Origin: DASZTV01 sp035548125
Lineage (GTDB): Bacteria; Actinomycetota; Actinomycetes; JAFAQI01
Length of the DNA: 64,000 nt
Direction: 5' to 3'
Assembly (NCBI GenBank): GCA_035548125.1
Contig: DASZTV010000063.1
Coordinates: forward strand, 24,585 to 88,584
Within the stretch, counting starts at the first letter, position 1. Each line of letters opens with the position of its first letter. Shown piece by piece: positions 22,908 to 32,859 of the stretch. Both the position numbers and the translations under genes were made by a program. The notes beneath the pieces are model-generated. The model saw only the letters and a program-made list of their open reading frames with translations, was not told the origin of the DNA and did no database searches.

Positions 22908-24085
22908 CAGCAAACCCGGAGATCGCGGCTTGGGCCCGCTCCGGCGCGATGGCCCTGACCGGGCGGTCCGACGGTCCGCCTCAACTGGTGGCGGGCGCGC
23001 CGGCCACCACGGTGCGTCGAAACCTGGAAGCGCTGTCCGCGACCGCCGCGGCCGTCGGACTCGACCCGCCGCCGCTGCCCGACGAACGGCTACTCGGCGA
23101 ACGCGCGGCGGTGATGGGGCTACGGCGTCAGGGCCGGGTCTCGGCCGGCGGCGCCACCCGACTGCTGGACGCGGCAGACGGCACGGTCGCACTCACGCTG
23201 TCCCGTCAGGCGGATCTCGAGGTGCTGCCTGCCCTCCTCGAACGCAACACCGTGTCGGCCGACCCGTGGCACGACGTCGCGGCATGGGCGGCCGTGCAGG
23301 ACGCGCGCGACATCGAGGAGCGCGCCGCGCTCCTCGGTCTGGCGATCGGCGCGGTCCACCACTCCGTCGAGGCCGCCGTTGGTGGCCTGTCGACCCCCCT
23401 GGGCAGGCCACCAAGGGCGGCCTCGGCGAACGCGCCGCTGGTCGTCGACCTGTCGGCGTTGTGGGCCGGACCGCTGTGCGCGCACCTGCTCGGCCTGGTC
23501 GGCGCGCAGGTGCTGGCTGTCGAGAGCACGCAGCGGCCGGATCCGACGCGCGACGTGGCCCCGGGGTTCCACGCGCTGCTGCGCGGAAACGCCGAACACT
23601 GCTCGCTGGACTTCACCTCGCGCGAGGACGTCGCCCGGCTTCGCGACCTGCTGGTTGGTGCGGACATCGTCATCGAGGCGGCACGCCCTCGGGCGCTCGC
23701 CCAGCTCGGCATCGATGCTCACGAGGTCGCCGCAGAAGGACACGGCACCTGGGTGTCGATCACGGCCTACGGGCGGGCGCAGAACCGGATCGGCTACGGC
23801 GACGACGTGGCGGCGGCAGCCGGCCTGCTCGGCGAGGGCCCGGTCTTCGCCGGTGACGCCGTCGCCGACCCGATGACCGGCACCCACGCCGCCCTCGCCG
23901 CGCTGTCCCACTGGGCCGCGGGGCACAGCGGCGTCGTCGAGCTCTCCATGTACGACGTGGTGCATGCCGCGCGAACCCCTCTTCCCGAGTCGCACGTCGT
24001 GCGACGCGGCGACGACTGGTACGTCGACGACGGCAGCGAGCTCCATCTGGTGCGGCGGCCCGTCGCCCGGCAGGCCATTCGGTGA
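22904..24085 (+). CDS. CaiB/BaiF (family III) CoA transferase
   Basis: The protein has 393 residues; the ATG at 22904 overlaps the crotonase stop. It has two parts. Residues 1-150 begin AAWARSGAMALTGRSDGPP and resemble the opening of one actinobacterial CaiB subgroup. From about 178 the classic start LVVDLSALWAGPLCAHLLG appears, with GAQVLAVES, LLRGNAEHCSLDF, and AGDAVADPMTGTHAALAAL, whose ADP aspartate aligns with the catalytic aspartate of formyl-CoA transferase. The C-terminal domain after SMYDVV is much shorter than usual. The linker between the parts (about residues 154-175) is encoded by a long palindrome. It would move CoA between acids, saving ATP. Substrate unknown. Confidence 0.82.
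   Translation: MTANPEIAAWARSGAMALTGRSDGPPQLVAGAPATTVRRNLEALSATAAAVGLDPPPLPDERLLGERAAVMGLRRQGRVSAGGATRLLDAADGTVALTLSRQADLEVLPALLERNTVSADPWHDVAAWAAVQDARDIEERAALLGLAIGAVHHSVEAAVGGLSTPLGRPPRAASANAPLVVDLSALWAGPLCAHLLGLVGAQVLAVESTQRPDPTRDVAPGFHALLRGNAEHCSLDFTSREDVARLRDLLVGADIVIEAARPRALAQLGIDAHEVAAEGHGTWVSITAYGRAQNRIGYGDDVAAAAGLLGEGPVFAGDAVADPMTGTHAALAALSHWAAGHSGVVELSMYDVVHAARTPLPESHVVRRGDDWYVDDGSELHLVRRPVARQAIR
23365..23428. repeat. 64-base palindrome (25-base arms) inside a coding gene
   Basis: Arms 23365-23389 and 23404-23428 are inverted copies that match at 23 of 25 positions plus one G-T wobble, around a 14-base loop (23390-23403). The inner 11 bases TTGGTGGCCTG pair perfectly with CAGGCCACCAA, and the next block GAGGCCGCC pairs with GGCGGCCTC after a single G-G mismatch. 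It lies in frame in the CaiB-type gene and encodes the segment GGLSTPLGRPPRAAS in the interdomain linker. Such long near-perfect symmetry is not explained by coding needs and looks like an inserted palindromic element or a strong RNA hairpin. Confidence 0.7.
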
Positions 24086-25401
24086 CCCTCATCCTGCGCG
24101 CGCAGGTCGACCGCCGGATCCGCAACGTCCGCTTCGACCGCGGCGTGATCCGCCAGGTGTCTCCCCATCCGATGGAGCCGATCGGCGACGAGGAGGTGAT
24201 CGACGCCGGCGGCGCCGCTCTGCTTCCGGGCCTGCACGACCACCACATCCACCTGCTGGCGACCGCGCGGGCGCAGACGTCGATCGACGTCCGCAACGGC
24301 CTCGATGCACTGACCACCGCGCCCGCCGGCTCCGGCTGGATCCGTGGCGTCGGAGGCGACGACGACCTGGACGCCGCCGCACTCGATGGCCTCGTCCCGG
24401 ACCGCCCGGTTCGGGTGCAGCATCACAGCGGCGCGATGTGGGTCCTCAACTCCGCCGGCCTCGCCGCCGTCGACGCGGCCAACGCCTCCCGGCCAGGGAT
24501 CGAGCGGGACGGCCAGGGCAACCCGACCGGCCGGCTGTGGCGGCTCGACGACTGGCTGGGCGCACGGGTCGCCGACGAGCCGCCCGACCTCGCCGCGCTC
24601 GGTCTGCAACTGACGGCGTACGGCATCACCGGCGTCACCGACGCCACCCCCACCTTCGGAAAGGGTGCCGCGGAGATCTTTCGCGCCGCCCGGCTGCCGC
24701 AGCTCCTCCACTTCCTCGCCGACCAGCCGCCGCCGTTCGGCGTGGTCGGACCGCGCAAGATCGTGATCGACGACCACGAGCTGCCGACGTACGACGCGCT
24801 GCGCGAGGAGGTGGCCGATGCGCGGGTGCTGCGCCGCGCGGTCGCCGTGCACTGCGTCACCCGCGAGGCGCTGCTGCTCATCCTGGCGGTCCTCGATGAG
24901 GTCGGCTCGGTGCCCGGGGACCGCATCGAGCATGCCGCGGTCATGGACACCGACACCGCGGACCGACTCGCCAGGCTCGGCGTTGCCGTCGTCACCCAAC
25001 CCGGGTTCATCCGCGAGCGAGGCGACCGCTACCTGCGCGACGTGCCCGAGCAGGACCTGCCAGATCTGTACCGGTACGCATCACTGCTCGATGCGCGCGT
25101 CACCTGCGTGCCGAGCAGCGACGCGCCGTACGGCCCGCTCGACCCGTGGGCGGTGATGCGGGCCGCCCGCGACCGGCGAAGCGAGTCGCGGGCTCCGGTC
25201 AACGTCAAGGAATGGGTCAGCGCGTCGATGGTGCTCTCGGGCTACCTGCGGCCGCCCGGCTCGCTGCACTCCGCACCGCGCCAAGTACGTGCCGGGGCAC
25301 CGTCCGATCTGGTGCTGCTACGGCTGCCCCTCGCCGAGGTGCTCGACGACCCACGCGCGGAACTGGTGCTGCGCACCTGGCACGCCGCTAGAGGTAGCTG
25401 A
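24082..25401 (+). CDS. Amidohydrolase family protein (YtcJ-like)
   Basis: The protein has 439 residues; the GTG at 24082 overlaps the CoA-transferase stop. ALLPGLHDHHIHLLATA near residue 45 carries the HxH metal pair of the amidohydrolase superfamily. Later metal or catalytic positions are visible in AVHCVTREALLL (histidine, near 253), GDRIEHAAVMD (histidine, near 275) and VPSSDAPYGPLDPW (aspartate, near 346). This order and GLHDHHIHL match the amidohydrolase-3/YtcJ group, which hydrolyses amides or related C-N bonds. The lysine of binuclear members is not evident. It is the last gene of the 14207-25401 operon; its final 14 bases overlap the convergent livF gene. A link to the hyuAB genes is possible but unproven. 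Confidence 0.85.
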   Translation: MTLILRAQVDRRIRNVRFDRGVIRQVSPHPMEPIGDEEVIDAGGAALLPGLHDHHIHLLATARAQTSIDVRNGLDALTTAPAGSGWIRGVGGDDDLDAAALDGLVPDRPVRVQHHSGAMWVLNSAGLAAVDAANASRPGIERDGQGNPTGRLWRLDDWLGARVADEPPDLAALGLQLTAYGITGVTDATPTFGKGAAEIFRAARLPQLLHFLADQPPPFGVVGPRKIVIDDHELPTYDALREEVADARVLRRAVAVHCVTREALLLILAVLDEVGSVPGDRIEHAAVMDTDTADRLARLGVAVVTQPGFIRERGDRYLRDVPEQDLPDLYRYASLLDARVTCVPSSDAPYGPLDPWAVMRAARDRRSESRAPVNVKEWVSASMVLSGYLRPPGSLHSAPRQVRAGAPSDLVLLRLPLAEVLDDPRAELVLRTWHAARGS

Positions 25402-26100
25402 TCCCCGCTCCGGCGCCCTGCAGCTCGGCGGGCTCGCCGACGAACGTCACCGACCCCTTGGCCATCACGTAGCAGATGTCCGCAAGCCGCAGCGCGTAGC
25501 TGAGGTACTGCTCCACCAGCACGATGGTCGTGCCGTCGGACTTCAGCTCCGCCACCGCGTCGTAGAGCATGTGCACGATGAGCGGTGCCAGACCCTGCGA
25601 GATCTCGTCCATCATCAGGACCTTGGGATTGGCGAGGAACGCGTGGCTCATCGCGAGCATCTGCTGCTCGCCGCCCGACAGCGTCCCGGCGCGCTGCTTC
25701 GAGCGTCCGGCAAGGCCGGGGAACAGCTCGTTGACGCGCGCGAGCTGACGGCGCCGCCATGCCGCATCCACCCCGCGCGCCGACTCGGCAGCGAGCTCGA
25801 GGTTCTCCCCCACCGAGAGTCCGGGAAAGACGCCGCGCCCTTCCGGCACGAGGGTGAGTCCCCGAAGGGCCCGGTGGTACGCCGACAACCCGTCGATCCG
25901 TTCTCCGAACAACCGGATCTTGCCGCTCGTGCTGCGCACGGTGCCGGTGAGCGCCCCCAAGGTGCTCGTCTTGCCGGCACCGTTGGGACCGAGCAGCGCG
26001 ACCGTGGCGCCTTCCGGCACGGTCAGCGACAGGTCCTGGATCACGGTGACCTTGCCGTACCCGGCTGACAGATCCTCGACTTCCAGCGCCGCTCGGGACA

Positions 26101-26104
<4 letters not shown>
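25388..26104 (-). CDS. livF: Liv-type ABC transporter ATP-binding protein
   Basis: The protein has 238 residues. The GTG at 26104 overlaps the livG stop; the next codon is ATG. Walker A is LLGPNGAGKTS (near residue 35), the signature is LSGGEQQML (near 143), Walker B is VLMMDEISQG, and the switch position is LVEQYL with glutamine, as usual in LivF. VPEGRGVFPGLSVGENL is a LivF hallmark. It pairs with LivG to drive import of a small amphipathic compound. Branched-chain amino acids, amides, urea and many aromatic or short-chain acids use this transporter class. The adjoining catabolic island makes an island substrate likely. Confidence 0.92.
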
Positions 26105-26879
<775 letters not shown>

Positions 26880-26883
<4 letters not shown>

Positions 26884-29090
26884 GAGTCACCGCCCGCCAG
26901 CAGGCGCCCCGCGAACCGTGACGGCTGCAGGCCTTCTCCGGGCTGCGCCTGCTCCGCTCGGGCTCGTGCGGCGACGAACGCCGCCAGGCTCCGCTGCGCC
27001 GGCGACGGCCCGATCCCGTCGCCGCGGACGAATCGCAGCGCCGTCCCGATCACCCCGCCGGGCAGGTAGCCGACGAACAACGCGATCGACCCGATCACAA
27101 TGAGGCTCGAGCCCTGGTGCCCGGTCGCGGTGTCGACGGCGATGTAGAGGATCGCCGCGAGGATCGCGCTCGACCGGTAGGACAGCCCGAACACGACAAC
27201 CGCGCCGAACCAGTACAGGCCGAACAACGGGGCGAACGGGCCGTCTGCGTTGACGTTCAAGGTTCCCTGCTGCTGCACGATGAGGCTCCCGCCGATCGCG
27301 GCGATGAACGCGCTCGCCCCGAAGATCAGCAGCTTGTACTTCCGCAGCGAGATGCCGACGCTCACCGCGCCGCGCTCGCTGTCGCGCATCGCGCCCAGCA
27401 CCCGCCCGAGCGCACCACTTCGCAGGTTGCGCACGAGCAGCAGCACGAGCCCGAGCACGACCAGCTCGAAGTACAGGTAGGCGCGGTCGCCGGCGAGTGA
27501 CCAGCCGAACAGGTTGGGTCGGGCGGTATTGCGCCCACTCGTCCAGCTCGGGTTCTCGATGATGAACGCGTCGACGATCTGCGCGAACGCCAGTGTGATG
27601 AGACCGAGGATCAAACCGCGACGGCGCAGTGCCGGGTAGCCGACCAGCACCCCGATGGGGATGACCAGCAGCCCGCCGATGACCATCGCGAGCACCACCG
27701 GCACGTGCGGGATCGACGTCGAGTACGGCAGCGGTAGCAACCCGTTGTGCAGCCGTACCGTGACGTACGCGCCGAGACCGGCGAAGGCCGCGGTGGCAAG
27801 GGACAGGTGCCCGCTGTAACCGGTGATCGCGACGATCGCGAGGAAGGCGACCGAGTAGCCGACCACCTTCTGCGCCGTCACGAGATCGCCGCCCGACAAC
27901 AGCGCCGGTACGACGATCGCCACGAGGCCGACCGCGAGCACGCCTTGCAGCGTCGCGGCGGGGCTGCGTCGCCCGATCCGGCCGAACGTCGCGGTGACGA
28001 CCCCGCCGATCCCGCCACTACCGGCCTCGTCGAGGCTGCGGTAGACGAGGAGGAACACCACGGTCGTCAGCACCGGGACCTGCACGTCGATGTCCTGGTT
28101 CACGCTCGGGATCCAGGACAGCCACGACCAGTAGTGCGGCGTCACGAGCGCCAGCCCGAGACTGCTCACCACACCGACGCCCAGTCCGGCGGCGACCGCC
28201 GTACCGATGTTGCGCAACCGGGCCACCACCGCGACGCCGATGATCTGCAACACCTGCAGCGCGAGGCCGCCGTTCTGCAGCCCGACGACGGGGGCGTCGA
28301 GCACGCCGGCGAGCGCGGCGAACGCCGCGCCGATCGCCCACGAGATCATCGAGATCCGGTTGGCGTTGACGACGTACAGCTCGGCGAGTCCTCGGCGGTC
28401 GACGACGGCGCGCACCTGCCGCCCCAGCCGGGTGAACCGGAAGGCGAGCACCAACCCGCCCGCGGTGATGAGCACGGCGGCCAGGTTCCCGACGACCGTC
28501 CACGAGACCGGCACCGCGCTGTTCCCGCTGCTGAACTGGAACGCGCGGCCGGCCGAGAAGACGTTCTTGGGCAAGTACGTCGTCTCGCCGTAGATGACCC
28601 CGCCGATGCCGAGCAGCAGGATCAGGACGCCGAGGTTCGCGACCAGCTTCTCGGCGGTTCCCGCCGATCGCCGCTCCAGCGAGCGGAAGACGATGATCTC
28701 CATCAGGGCGCCGATGGCCGGCCCGATGACGAGCACGACGATCAGCAGCGACAGCCAGACCGGCACGCCGTCGTTCGTCGTGAACTCGAACATGATGAAC
28801 GCGCACACCGTCGCGATCCCGGCGAAGGCGAAGTTGAACACGCCCGTGGCGCGGTAGGCCACCACGAGGCCGGTACCACCGAGCGCGGCGATGGCGCCGA
28901 TCGACAGGCCCGCGACCACCTGCTGGCCGAGGTAGGACCACTTGCCGGGCGCCGCCGCGAGGACCCACAGAACGAAAAGTGCGCCGACCCAGACCCCCGG
29001 GTGGCGCAGCCGGCGCGGCAACCGGTCCACGAGCGCGGCGAAGCCACGCGTGGCGGTACCGGCTTCGTTCAGCCGCGGGTCAAGTGTCAT
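26880..29090 (-). CDS. Fused LivH-LivM branched-chain-type ABC permease
   Basis: The protein has 736 residues from the ATG at 29090. Two permease units are joined. Residues 1-355 look like LivH: GLSIGAIAALGGTGLVVAYR, then the repeated short helices and VVGLQNGGLALQVLQII. Residues 375-690 look like LivM: VGYSVAFLAIVAITGYSGHL, GYPALRRRGLILGLITLAFA, and the cytoplasmic EAA-like loop LRSGALGRVLGAMRDSERGAVS that contacts the ATPases. I count about 17 membrane helices. Fusion of the two permeases is frequent in actinobacteria. The C-terminal 50 residues are cytoplasmic. It lies 7 bases after the small membrane protein gene, so that gene belongs to the same transcript. Confidence 0.9.
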
Positions 29091-29097
29091 CAGCGGG

Positions 29098-29664
29098 TCA
29101 GGAGGCGTCGGGGTGGCACATCCGGCAGGCCTTGAGCTTGCGACTGGTCACGTCGCCGCGGCTGATGCTCACGCTCTGCTTGCCGCTCACCATCGCGCAC
29201 TCCGGGAGGTGGTACGTCGTACCGCGCGGCACCGCACGGAAGGGTTTGGCGGACCCGGCGGCATTCGCCGTCGCCGAGTCCGCGACCGCGTCGCTACGCG
29301 AGAGCAGCACCGCATGCAGCTCCGCGACCATCTGCTCGAGCCGGTCGAGCCGGCCCGAGTCGCGCCGCAGATCGTTGATCAGGAAGATCCGGTTGCCGAT
29401 CGCGATCAGCACCACCCCGAGCAGGCCGGCACTCGCGATGTACGGAAGCTGCTTGGCGACGACTGCGGTCCCCGACACCCCCCACCAGCCGACGAACAGC
29501 GCGATGGCGCCGGCCGCCAGGAACAGGTAGCCGAGGTAAGGACGCAGTCCGTCCATCAGCCAGGCGAAGCCGACCGCGGGCGTGACCTCGACCCGCTCAC
29601 CCGGGTCGCTGCTGGGCGCCGGACCACCAGGGGTCCTCGCCGTGACGGCGCGAGCCGATGCCAT
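29098..29664 (-). CDS. Small two-helix membrane protein with Cys-rich tail
   Basis: The protein has 188 residues from the ATG at 29664, with GAAGGGA about 8 bases upstream; the longer frame to 29778 lies in the previous gene. Two membrane helices are clear: YLGYLFLAAGAIALFVGWW and IASAGLLGVVLIAIGN. A short coiled-coil-like segment follows (DLRRDSGRLDRLEQMVAELH). The C-terminal 45 residues hold YHLPECAMVSGK and LKACRMCHPD, a His/Cys arrangement like small zinc-binding tails of Ada or nuclease-associated domains. No name can be given. It sits between a surface protein gene and the Liv permease in one operon, so a role in assembling or tuning the transporter is possible. Confidence 0.75.
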   Translation of the reverse strand: MASARAVTARTPGGPAPSSDPGERVEVTPAVGFAWLMDGLRPYLGYLFLAAGAIALFVGWWGVSGTAVVAKQLPYIASAGLLGVVLIAIGNRIFLINDLRRDSGRLDRLEQMVAELHAVLLSRSDAVADSATANAAGSAKPFRAVPRGTTYHLPECAMVSGKQSVSISRGDVTSRKLKACRMCHPDAS

Positions 29665-29681
29665 GTGCCGGTCCCTTCTTC

Positions 29682-31190
29682 TCAGGTTCTCGGGTTGCCG
29701 GGGCTGGGGAGCCGGGCGGGCGTACGAAGTCTTCCGATCAGGGCGAGCAGTCCAAGCGCGAACAGCGGGAAGAACCACTCGAGCCGGCCGCTCACGTCCT
29801 TGAGCTGGTCGGCGACCTGACGCTGGTGCGGCGCGATCACCGGCGGGGTCGATCCCGATGTCGGTCTGCCGAGCTCGCTGCCGGGCGGGGTGGGGGGAAG
29901 CGGTCCGCCCGCCGGAACGCCGCCGTCACCGGGACCGACCGACGGCTCGCCGACCGGGGGCGGCACGGAGTTGTCCAGGCCACCCGGCTGCGCGCTGCTC
30001 ACCACACCGACCTGGCCCAGCGCGATCTGGCCGTGGTAGTGAGCGTTGAGGGTGAGGCTGACGCCCGAACACGGGTCGATCGGGAAGGGCTGCGGCAGGT
30101 GGAGGGGGCACGGCACCCCCTGCGGCGGTGCGATCACGATCGGCTGTACGCCGGACACGGTGTGGTCGAACGTGAACAGCAGGCTCGACGCGGCGACGGT
30201 GTGGCCGCTGTCGTCGTCGGTGCGTGTCACCTTCGCGAGCGAGATCTTGATGCCGGCCTTGCCGAGCAGCTGGTTGACCAGCTTCTGGACCTGCGCGACG
30301 AGGTTGGCCGGCAACCCGTTGTTGTTGATGTGGAGGCCGTCGGCGTCGATCCGGGCGGCCAGGCCGGCGACCTTCACGCCCGACAGCACGGTGGTCGTCT
30401 TGTCGGTGGGCTTCTGGTGCGGCTTGGAGACCACGGTCGTCGTGGACTTCATGGACGCGATGCTCAGCAGGTTGTTGCCCAGTCCGATGTCGGACAGCTT
30501 CGCGGTCGCAGTGGTGGTCAGCGCGTCCGCGGTCGCGAGCTGCGTGGACGTCGTGGTCGCCGAGCCGATCGAGAGAGCACCGCCGATGTCGATGCCCTGG
30601 TCGACCGCTCTCGACATCGTGTCGTACTGATGCGCGGCAGCCTGCGACGACGCGGCGTCGAGACTGAAGCCGCTCGAGGCGAACGACGCCTGGGCCGGCG
30701 TCTTACCCAGCACCGGGGCCTTCGCCTCCTGATGGGCCGGATAGGTCGTGTGCGCGTCGAGCGGGTCCGGCGGCGGGAACGTCGGGATCAGCCCGCCGGT
30801 GACCGCGCCGATCGGGATCTCGGCGCACGTCGCGGCACCCGCCGCGAGGCAGATCAGGCCCGGGATGCCCCCCAGCCCGTTGAGGTTGCCGATGTGGCCG
30901 TCCGCGGTCGAGGTGCCGAAGCTGTCGAGCTGGCCGTCGGACTCGGGCGTGCGGATGTCGAACGGGTCGGGCAGAGAGGACAGCTCGGGGTTCTGCTGGA
31001 GAGCGACCTGTACGCCGATGGCCGTCACGTCGGAGGAGTAGGTGTAGTCCGGCGGGGCGGGCGGCGAACCGGCACCGGCCGACCCGGCTCCGGCGATTCC
31101 GGCGATCGCCAGGCCCGTGGCCGCGAGGAAGGAAAGGGGGCGCCAGAAGCGGCGAAGCGCCGTCACGCGGCCCCCTGTTGCTGGACTCAT
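29682..31190 (-). CDS. Exported surface protein with C-terminal membrane anchor
   Basis: The protein has 502 residues from the ATG at 31190; a GTG at 31166 just after AGGGGG is an alternative start. Residues 10-42 are a signal peptide (FLAATGLAIAGIAGAGSAGA). The mature part is rich in Ala, Gly, Thr and Ser, with two cysteine pairs (ICLAAGAATCAE and VPCPLHLPQPFPIDPCSG). Residues 410-455 are a proline/glycine linker, and WFFPLFALGLLALIGRL near 471-488 is a membrane anchor followed by a basic tail. There is no LPxTG motif. No family is recognised with certainty. It is first in the operon that continues into the Liv transporter and is divergent from the substrate-binding lipoprotein, so a cell-surface role in the same uptake system is inferred. 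Confidence 0.75.
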   Translation of the reverse strand: MSPATGGRVTALRRFWRPLSFLAATGLAIAGIAGAGSAGAGSPPAPPDYTYSSDVTAIGVQVALQQNPELSSLPDPFDIRTPESDGQLDSFGTSTADGHIGNLNGLGGIPGLICLAAGAATCAEIPIGAVTGGLIPTFPPPDPLDAHTTYPAHQEAKAPVLGKTPAQASFASSGFSLDAASSQAAAHQYDTMSRAVDQGIDIGGALSIGSATTTSTQLATADALTTTATAKLSDIGLGNNLLSIASMKSTTTVVSKPHQKPTDKTTTVLSGVKVAGLAARIDADGLHINNNGLPANLVAQVQKLVNQLLGKAGIKISLAKVTRTDDDSGHTVAASSLLFTFDHTVSGVQPIVIAPPQGVPCPLHLPQPFPIDPCSGVSLTLNAHYHGQIALGQVGVVSSAQPGGLDNSVPPPVGEPSVGPGDGGVPAGGPLPPTPPGSELGRPTSGSTPPVIAPHQRQVADQLKDVSGRLEWFFPLFALGLLALIGRLRTPARLPSPGNPRT

Positions 31191-31218
31191 CCTGTGGCGA
31201 GCCTCACAATACCGAATC

Positions 31219-32859
31219 ATGCCGCGTCTGACGTTGCTGTCTAGCCCGACACACCACAGCCAGCGGACGGCACGTCGCCGCGCTCGGCACGCGCCTGGAG
31301 GGTGCACTGACGCGCGTGTCGCATCGGGCGGTCTGCGGAGGTGGCGGCCCGCCCTGGCGCTGCTCTCGGTGGTGGTCCTCACCGGCTGCGGCACGCGGTT
31401 GTCGGACTCGGCGTTCAGCAAGTACTCCGGCGTGGTCGTCCCCACCTCGGACGCCGCCGGTCTCCCCAGCGCCCCGGCGTCGGAGCCGAGCAGCGCGCCG
31501 ACGCTCGGCGGGCCGTCCTCGGCGCCGACCGGCCTCGGCGGTCCGACCAGCGGCCCGGCCGCGGGCGGCGGGCCGAGCACCGGCCCGAGCTCGTCGACGA
31601 GCAGCAAACCCGGCGGGGCCAAAGCCAACTTCGCCTCTGACACCGGCGTCACGGCGAACCAGATCACGGTGTGCAACGTCGTCACCAAGGGCGGACCGTT
31701 CGGCCCGTACCAGTTCACGCCGAGTTACTACGGCGCCGCCGCGTACTTCGCGACGCTCAACGCGCAAGGCGGGATCAACGGGCGGCAGGTCCGGTTCGTG
31801 AGCCACCCGGACGACGGCTCGGACTCCGGCGACCTCGACCAGATCCACACCTGCATCGACACCGACAAGGCGTTCGCCTTCGTCGCGAACAACATCTACG
31901 AGTACGCCGGGGCGCCCTACACCTTCCAGAAGGGCGTTCCGGACATCGGCAGCCAGCCGATCTCGACGTACTACTACCAGTACCCGAACCTGTTCTCCAT
32001 CGACGGGCTCAACCAGCATCACGACGGCAAGTCGATCACCGCCAGCGACAAGTCCTACCGCTGGACCGAAGAGGCGACATTCTTCAAGACGCGGGAGCAC
32101 GTCCACCACGTGGGCGTCGTCTACTACGACCAGCCGTCGTCGATCTACGGCGCGAACGAGCTGGTCGAGGACTACCAGCACGTCGGGGTGAAGACCAGCC
32201 GGTACGTCGTGAACCTCGGGCTGCCCAACTTCGCCTCGGCAGTCGCCCAGATGAAGGCGGACGGAGTCGACCTGGTGGCCGACGCGGTCGACCTCAACGG
32301 CACGCAGAAGCTCTGCCAGGCGATCGAGCAGAACACCGCCTTCGAGACGCAGATGAAGGTGCACCTGTCGACCATCTCCGACTGGGCGGCGAGCCTCGGC
32401 AGCGATCTGGCCGCCACCCCCAAGTGCCTGGCCAAGAGCTGGACCGACGGCTACACCGTGAACTTCCAGGACCCGTCGAACCCCGAGGTCGCGAAGTTCC
32501 AGGCCGCGATGCGCAAGTACTTCCCGAGCTGGCTGCCGCACAACCACGAGTGGTCGTTCGAGGGCTGGATCGGGGCGGAGTGGTTCACCGAGGCGGCGAA
32601 GTCCTGCGGCGCGGACCTCACCCGCAAGTGCGTGATGGCGTACATGAACCACAAGGCCGACTTCGGAGGCGACGGAGTCACCGTCCCGTACGTGAGCTTC
32701 CGGCCGCTGGCGCCCAGCTTCTACAACAAGCCGACCCGCCACTGCGTCTCGGCCGCCCAGTGGTCGATCAAGGCCAACGCGTGGGTGACCCGGGCTTCCC
32801 CCTCGAACACCTGCTACATGGTGAAGGGGTACGGCTTCAACCTCTCGCCGCCCACCTAG
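31219..32859 (+). CDS. ABC transporter substrate-binding lipoprotein (Liv/type 1)
   Basis: The protein has 546 residues if started at the ATG at 31219. The lipobox VVVLTGC then falls at C57, an unusually long signal region, so the real start may be further downstream, although no in-frame ATG or GTG exists there. After the lipid cysteine comes a Ser/Pro/Gly linker of about 75 residues, then a periplasmic-binding type 1 fold: ITVCNVVTKGGPFGPYQF, YFATLNAQGGINGRQVRFV (typical Liv-binding segment), VGVVYYDQPSSIYGANELVEDY. The last 50 residues have paired cysteines. It should deliver a ligand to the LivHM-G-F transporter, which is encoded divergently. Confidence 0.88.
   Translation: MPRLTLLSSPTHHSQRTARRRARHAPGGCTDARVASGGLRRWRPALALLSVVVLTGCGTRLSDSAFSKYSGVVVPTSDAAGLPSAPASEPSSAPTLGGPSSAPTGLGGPTSGPAAGGGPSTGPSSSTSSKPGGAKANFASDTGVTANQITVCNVVTKGGPFGPYQFTPSYYGAAAYFATLNAQGGINGRQVRFVSHPDDGSDSGDLDQIHTCIDTDKAFAFVANNIYEYAGAPYTFQKGVPDIGSQPISTYYYQYPNLFSIDGLNQHHDGKSITASDKSYRWTEEATFFKTREHVHHVGVVYYDQPSSIYGANELVEDYQHVGVKTSRYVVNLGLPNFASAVAQMKADGVDLVADAVDLNGTQKLCQAIEQNTAFETQMKVHLSTISDWAASLGSDLAATPKCLAKSWTDGYTVNFQDPSNPEVAKFQAAMRKYFPSWLPHNHEWSFEGWIGAEWFTEAAKSCGADLTRKCVMAYMNHKADFGGDGVTVPYVSFRPLAPSFYNKPTRHCVSAAQWSIKANAWVTRASPSNTCYMVKGYGFNLSPPT

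Noticed and set aside
27747..31244. Plus-strand frames of 462 and 528 residues across the Liv permease and surface protein genes
   Set aside because: Both are antisense shadows with His/Arg/Asp-rich composition; the minus-strand products have clear membrane helices and signal peptides.
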